In this document: positions 3,989 through 6,889 of the stretch, piece after piece
Layout of the letters: each line of letters starts with the position of its first letter
Position numbering within the stretch: position 1 is the first letter of the stretch
NCBI GenBank assembly: GCA_945983195.1
Contig: CAMFSS010000110.1
Location: forward strand, 1-6,889
DNA from: an uncultured Prevotellaceae bacterium
GTDB taxonomy: Bacteria; Bacteroidota; Bacteroidia; Bacteroidales; Muribaculaceae
Direction of reading: 5' to 3'
Length of the DNA: 6,889 bases
Made by a program: the position numbers and the translations under genes
The notes under the pieces: model-generated
Database searches by the model: none
The model's input: the letters and a program-made list of their open reading frames with translations, nothing else
Told to the model about the DNA's origin: nothing

Positions 3989-6718
3989 ATGAAGCATTAT
4001 TTACTCACTTTGTCAGCCTTGGCTGTAGCTTTTGCAGGAATGGCAGCTCAGCCAACGGTCAAGCCGGTGGAACGAGGGAATTCCCAAGCCGGCTTTGTAG
4101 GAAAAAACAAGTCACTTAACACTTGGAATGCAAATCAAGGCGGTATGCTAAAGGCTACCCCTCAAGATGAAACTACAGTCGACGACCTTCTGCGCGACCC
4201 GGAGGGAACCGTATTCAGCGGACCTTACGATTCAGAGACAGCCAACTGGACCGGAACACAGAGTTCTGACCAAGGCCGCCCTGAGAATCCCACAAAATTC
4301 TACCAATATTATAGCGGCTGCGTAAAGTCGGTCAATGCAGTGCGCGTGATCGGCGAGTTCAGCTATTGGGACGGTGATGACTATGAATGGTATAAGTGCG
4401 GCGACCGTCCGGGCTATGACGAGAACTACACTATGACCAACCCTGTGAATTTCGAGATTTCATTCTACCGACTTGGCGAGGACGGACTCCCCGGTGAATG
4501 CGTATTCAAGAAAGTGATGCCACTCATCGGTCGCTACACGGGCATCATCGACGGATATGAAGGCAACTACGGACCACTCATGGAGTTCATTGCCGACCTT
4601 GGTGAGGATGTGAAGCTCGAGACCGGCTTCTTCTCATTCAGTGCCGTTGCCGAGGAGGGAGTAGTGCCCACATGCTGGTTCTCAGTGTTTACATCCGACA
4701 GCTCATTCGGCTACGGAATAACCAACATGGAGCCTTACGGCTATATGGGAGCCTCTCCGTGCGTTTTCAGCCTCATAGGAAGTGGCGAATATGCAGCTAC
4801 CAAGGCTCTCAAGGTGGGCGATATCAGTGCACCATCATCGCTCGCGTGTGGTCCGATGGAGCAGGTGCGCGTGTCTATTACAAACGTGGGTACCGCAGAC
4901 ATCAACGACATCGCACTTCAGCTTGAGGTAGATGGCACAGTTGTAGCTACCGAACGTCCGGGTATCAATCTTGCTCCGATGAGCACGCGCGACTATGTAT
5001 TTGCCACTCGCGTCGATCTCACAGAGCCGGGCGAGCATATCATTAAGGTGACAAATGTGACTCCAAGCATTGAAGACATAAGCGTTGTGAGCAACACGGT
5101 CACTACCACTACACTCGCACCGGGAGAGGTGGCTGAATCATTTGGCAAATACTCCTATGAGGAAGATGTGCTCACACATGTGACCATCGGCACTATCGAC
5201 AATGAATCAGAACCTAACGAAGAGGGATATGAGGACTTCACCAACCTCTCTACCGACATCACAGTGGGTGAAACACTCCAGCTTACAGCCACTCTCAACC
5301 CCGATGGTGATGGCGGTATTGTAGGCGCATGGGTTGACTGGAACTGCGACGGACGTTTCGACGGCGAAGGCGAACTTATGGGCTACTCGAATGGGGAGCC
5401 TATTGCGGTGGCTCTTCCCGCTGGCGCAAGCGTTGCTCCCGGACCGAAGCGACTTCGTGTAATCGGTTCAACCAACACCTATACCGTATTCGAACCTCAC
5501 GGCAGTTACTATTACGGACAGACTGAGGACTATACACTCAATGTGGTCAGCCCGGAAAATTCGGCAATCGCCGTGTTTGGTGAAAACGTGCTTATCAACG
5601 AACTTGACGACGAAGTATCGACACTCGAAGTTCCGGTGTCGAATGAAGGTGAAGTGGAACTTGTGGGCAAAATAGCTGTAGCCTACGAACTTCCGGCAAT
5701 CTACACCGACCGCAACATTTCGAAGGCTCCGGCCAACGTGAAGATAAAGTGCGCCAACCGCGCAGTGAAAGCATCGGAAACTCATGTCGACGACGTGGCC
5801 TACGTTCTGCACTACGACCGCGGACAAGTGAGCGCAGTGAGTGTGGGCAACTACACCACGGCAATCTTCGGTCAGAGCTATGCCTCTGAGCTGATGACCG
5901 CAGTGAAGGGCATGACAATCGAGTGCATTGATGCCTACATCGAATCAGTGCCAACGAAGGCAGTGGCTCAAATCTATGAAAAGGACGGTGACAGCTATGT
6001 AGTCGTAGCCGAGAAGGGATTTACGCCGACAGCCAAGTCGTGGAACCACATCACACTCGACGAGCCTTACATAATTACAGGCAAAGAGATAATCTATGCT
6101 GTGAAGATTGAAGGCATGTCGGCAAGCAAATTCTATATGGGAATTGACGAAGGTCCTGCAGTACGCGGTTATGGCGACCTCTGCAACGTGGGCGGAAGCA
6201 CATGGTGGTCGATGGGTGACCTCGGAATCGACAGCAACTTCTGTGTTCGTGCCAATGTGACCGGCACTCGCACTGCCGAGCTTTCATGGCTCTCAATCGA
6301 CAAGGAAGAACTGAGCGTAGCACCGGGTGCTACCGACAACCTGAAAGTGACATTCAGCCGCGCCAACCTGCTTGAAGGCACTTACGAGGGCAGCATTGTG
6401 TTCACTACCAACGACCCGCTTTGCCCAACAAAGACTATCCCCGTCTATATGACAAAGAACATCAAATCGGGCATTGACGCTGCCAAGGCCAATAGTGTCA
6501 AGGCTATTGTCGACGGAAACAACCTCGTGCTGACTTCGGAGAAGATCATCAGCACAGTGAGAATCATCGGAACAACAGGCTTCACCGCAGACAGCAACAC
6601 AACTGCCGGAAACCGTGTGGCAGTGGCTCTCGACAACTGCCCGGCAGGCATATATGTGGTGAGCATACGCTACAACGACGGTTCGAAAGAGGCTCTGAAG
6701 CTGGCAATCGGCCGCTAA
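3989..6718 (+). CDS. Secreted multidomain protein with GEVED domain and T9SS C-terminal signal
   Basis: The 909-residue product has a signal peptide (MKHYLLTLSALAVAFAGMAA, cleavage near 20). Residues ~65-265 form an unnamed aromatic-rich beta domain. Residues ~275-373 look like an Ig-like/CARDB-type domain (VRVSITNVGTADINDIALQLEVDG). About 385-519 is a GEVED domain: VGAWVDWNCDGRFDGEGELMG (445-465) has an EF-hand-like spacing of D450, N452, D454, D458 and E462, which suggests calcium, and GQTEDYTLNV (510-519) ends it. Residues ~600-757 resemble a jelly-roll domain. About 763-822 is Ig-like (LEGTYEGSIVFTTNDP). The end (~838-909, GIYVVSIRYNDGSKEALKLAI) fits a T9SS sorting domain, implying export across the outer membrane and surface attachment or release. 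No protease or glycosidase motif was seen, so an adhesin or binding role is a guess. The ATG sits about 60 nt after a consensus promoter, and the gene is monocistronic with its own terminator. Confidence 0.85.
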   Translation: MKHYLLTLSALAVAFAGMAAQPTVKPVERGNSQAGFVGKNKSLNTWNANQGGMLKATPQDETTVDDLLRDPEGTVFSGPYDSETANWTGTQSSDQGRPENPTKFYQYYSGCVKSVNAVRVIGEFSYWDGDDYEWYKCGDRPGYDENYTMTNPVNFEISFYRLGEDGLPGECVFKKVMPLIGRYTGIIDGYEGNYGPLMEFIADLGEDVKLETGFFSFSAVAEEGVVPTCWFSVFTSDSSFGYGITNMEPYGYMGASPCVFSLIGSGEYAATKALKVGDISAPSSLACGPMEQVRVSITNVGTADINDIALQLEVDGTVVATERPGINLAPMSTRDYVFATRVDLTEPGEHIIKVTNVTPSIEDISVVSNTVTTTTLAPGEVAESFGKYSYEEDVLTHVTIGTIDNESEPNEEGYEDFTNLSTDITVGETLQLTATLNPDGDGGIVGAWVDWNCDGRFDGEGELMGYSNGEPIAVALPAGASVAPGPKRLRVIGSTNTYTVFEPHGSYYYGQTEDYTLNVVSPENSAIAVFGENVLINELDDEVSTLEVPVSNEGEVELVGKIAVAYELPAIYTDRNISKAPANVKIKCANRAVKASETHVDDVAYVLHYDRGQVSAVSVGNYTTAIFGQSYASELMTAVKGMTIECIDAYIESVPTKAVAQIYEKDGDSYVVVAEKGFTPTAKSWNHITLDEPYIITGKEIIYAVKIEGMSASKFYMGIDEGPAVRGYGDLCNVGGSTWWSMGDLGIDSNFCVRANVTGTRTAELSWLSIDKEELSVAPGATDNLKVTFSRANLLEGTYEGSIVFTTNDPLCPTKTIPVYMTKNIKSGIDAAKANSVKAIVDGNNLVLTSEKIISTVRIIGTTGFTADSNTTAGNRVAVALDNCPAGIYVVSIRYNDGSKEALKLAIGR

Positions 6719-6744
6719 TCACATTCCATTAATATGCACATCGA

Positions 6745-6774
6745 GGAGGCTGCCCCAAAGGCAGTCTCCTTTTT
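6745..6774 (+). terminator. Rho-independent terminator of the T9SS substrate gene
   Basis: GGAGGCTGCC (6745-6754) pairs with GGCAGTCTCC (6760-6769) with one G-T pair and a CCAAA loop, followed by TTTTT (6770-6774). It lies 27 nt after the stop codon. Confidence 0.9.
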
Positions 6775-6802
6775 GCATGTTATGGGGCAAATTCAATTGG
6801 GC

Positions 6803-6843
6803 AGAAAAAGACAGAGGCTTGATTCTCAAGAATCAAGCCTCTG
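6803..6843 (-). terminator. Terminator of the minus-strand tRNA-Phe gene
   Basis: CAGAGGCTTGATTCT (6812-6826) and AGAATCAAGCCTCTG (6829-6843) are perfect complements and form a 14-bp stem with a TCAA loop. On the minus strand the hairpin is followed by TCTTTTTC (6804-6811), a suitable U-rich tail. It begins only 5 nt past the tRNA discriminator base. Confidence 0.85.
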
Positions 6844-6847
6844 CAGG

Positions 6848-6889
6848 TGGTGCCACCAGGAATCGAACCGGGGACACAAGGATTTTCAG
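6848..6889 (-). tRNA. tRNA-Phe(GAA), 3' half, cut by window edge
   Basis: Read on the minus strand, the sequence starts in the anticodon loop CTGAAAA (6883-6889, anticodon GAA at 6885-6887). It continues with anticodon stem TCCTT, variable loop GTGTC, T arm CCCGG-TTCGATT-CCTGG, acceptor strand TGGCACC (6849-6855) and discriminator A at 6848. CCA is not encoded (the next bases are CCT), as is usual in Bacteroidetes. The T stem has one C-T mismatch at its third pair. The D arm and 5' acceptor strand lie outside the window. Confidence 0.9.

Noticed and set aside
5468..5954. Two overlapping 119-codon antisense ORFs within the T9SS substrate gene
   Set aside because: They are opposite-strand shadows of a long gene with clear domains; their arginine-, cysteine- or histidine-rich products resemble no protein.
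6812..6843. Near-perfect inverted repeat next to tRNA-Phe considered as an element end
   Set aside because: It sits just beyond the tRNA 3' end with a U-rich tail on the minus strand, which a terminator explains; no tRNA fragment or integrase is present.

Overview
The window looks like a chromosomal segment of a Bacteroidales bacterium. It carries a secreted protein with a GEVED domain and a type IX secretion (T9SS) C-terminal signal, a membrane-tethered TPR/helix-turn-helix regulator of a Bacteroidetes type, and a consensus Bacteroidetes promoter (TTTG, 19 nt, TATCTTTG). Shine-Dalgarno sequences are absent and the tRNA-Phe gene does not encode CCA. A gut family such as Muribaculaceae is plausible, but the sequence alone does not prove it.

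Left part (1-2068): an AT-rich accessory segment. It opens with the 3' end of an unrecognised gene (3-248), possibly phage-derived. A DUF1848 protein gene (583-1530) follows, then a 43-codon small ORF (1545-1676). This two-gene unit lies between two long direct repeats, about 75-503 and 1718-2068. Each repeat starts in the same C-terminal coding sequence (intact in copy A, broken in copy B). Each then carries a non-coding block that is about 96% identical between copies by hand count, and ends in a terminator-like hairpin. The non-coding block holds GTACCACA direct repeats around a TTTGACC/GGTCAAA inverted repeat, and a hairpin-forming 19-mer. The layout resembles a cassette between duplicated element ends.

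Middle part (2123-3817, minus strand): a lipoprotein-signal, TPR, transmembrane and C-terminal HTH regulator. It is divergent from the next gene across a 171-bp intergenic region containing a perfect 9-bp-arm palindrome and the consensus promoter of the rightward gene.

Right part (3989-6718): a 909-residue secreted multidomain T9SS substrate with its own terminator. A minus-strand tRNA-Phe(GAA) gene, cut by the window edge, follows, with a strong 14-15 bp terminator hairpin at its 3' side. The regulator may sense an envelope signal and act on the divergent secreted protein gene, but that link rests only on position. No CRISPR array, transposase, integrase or rRNA was found.
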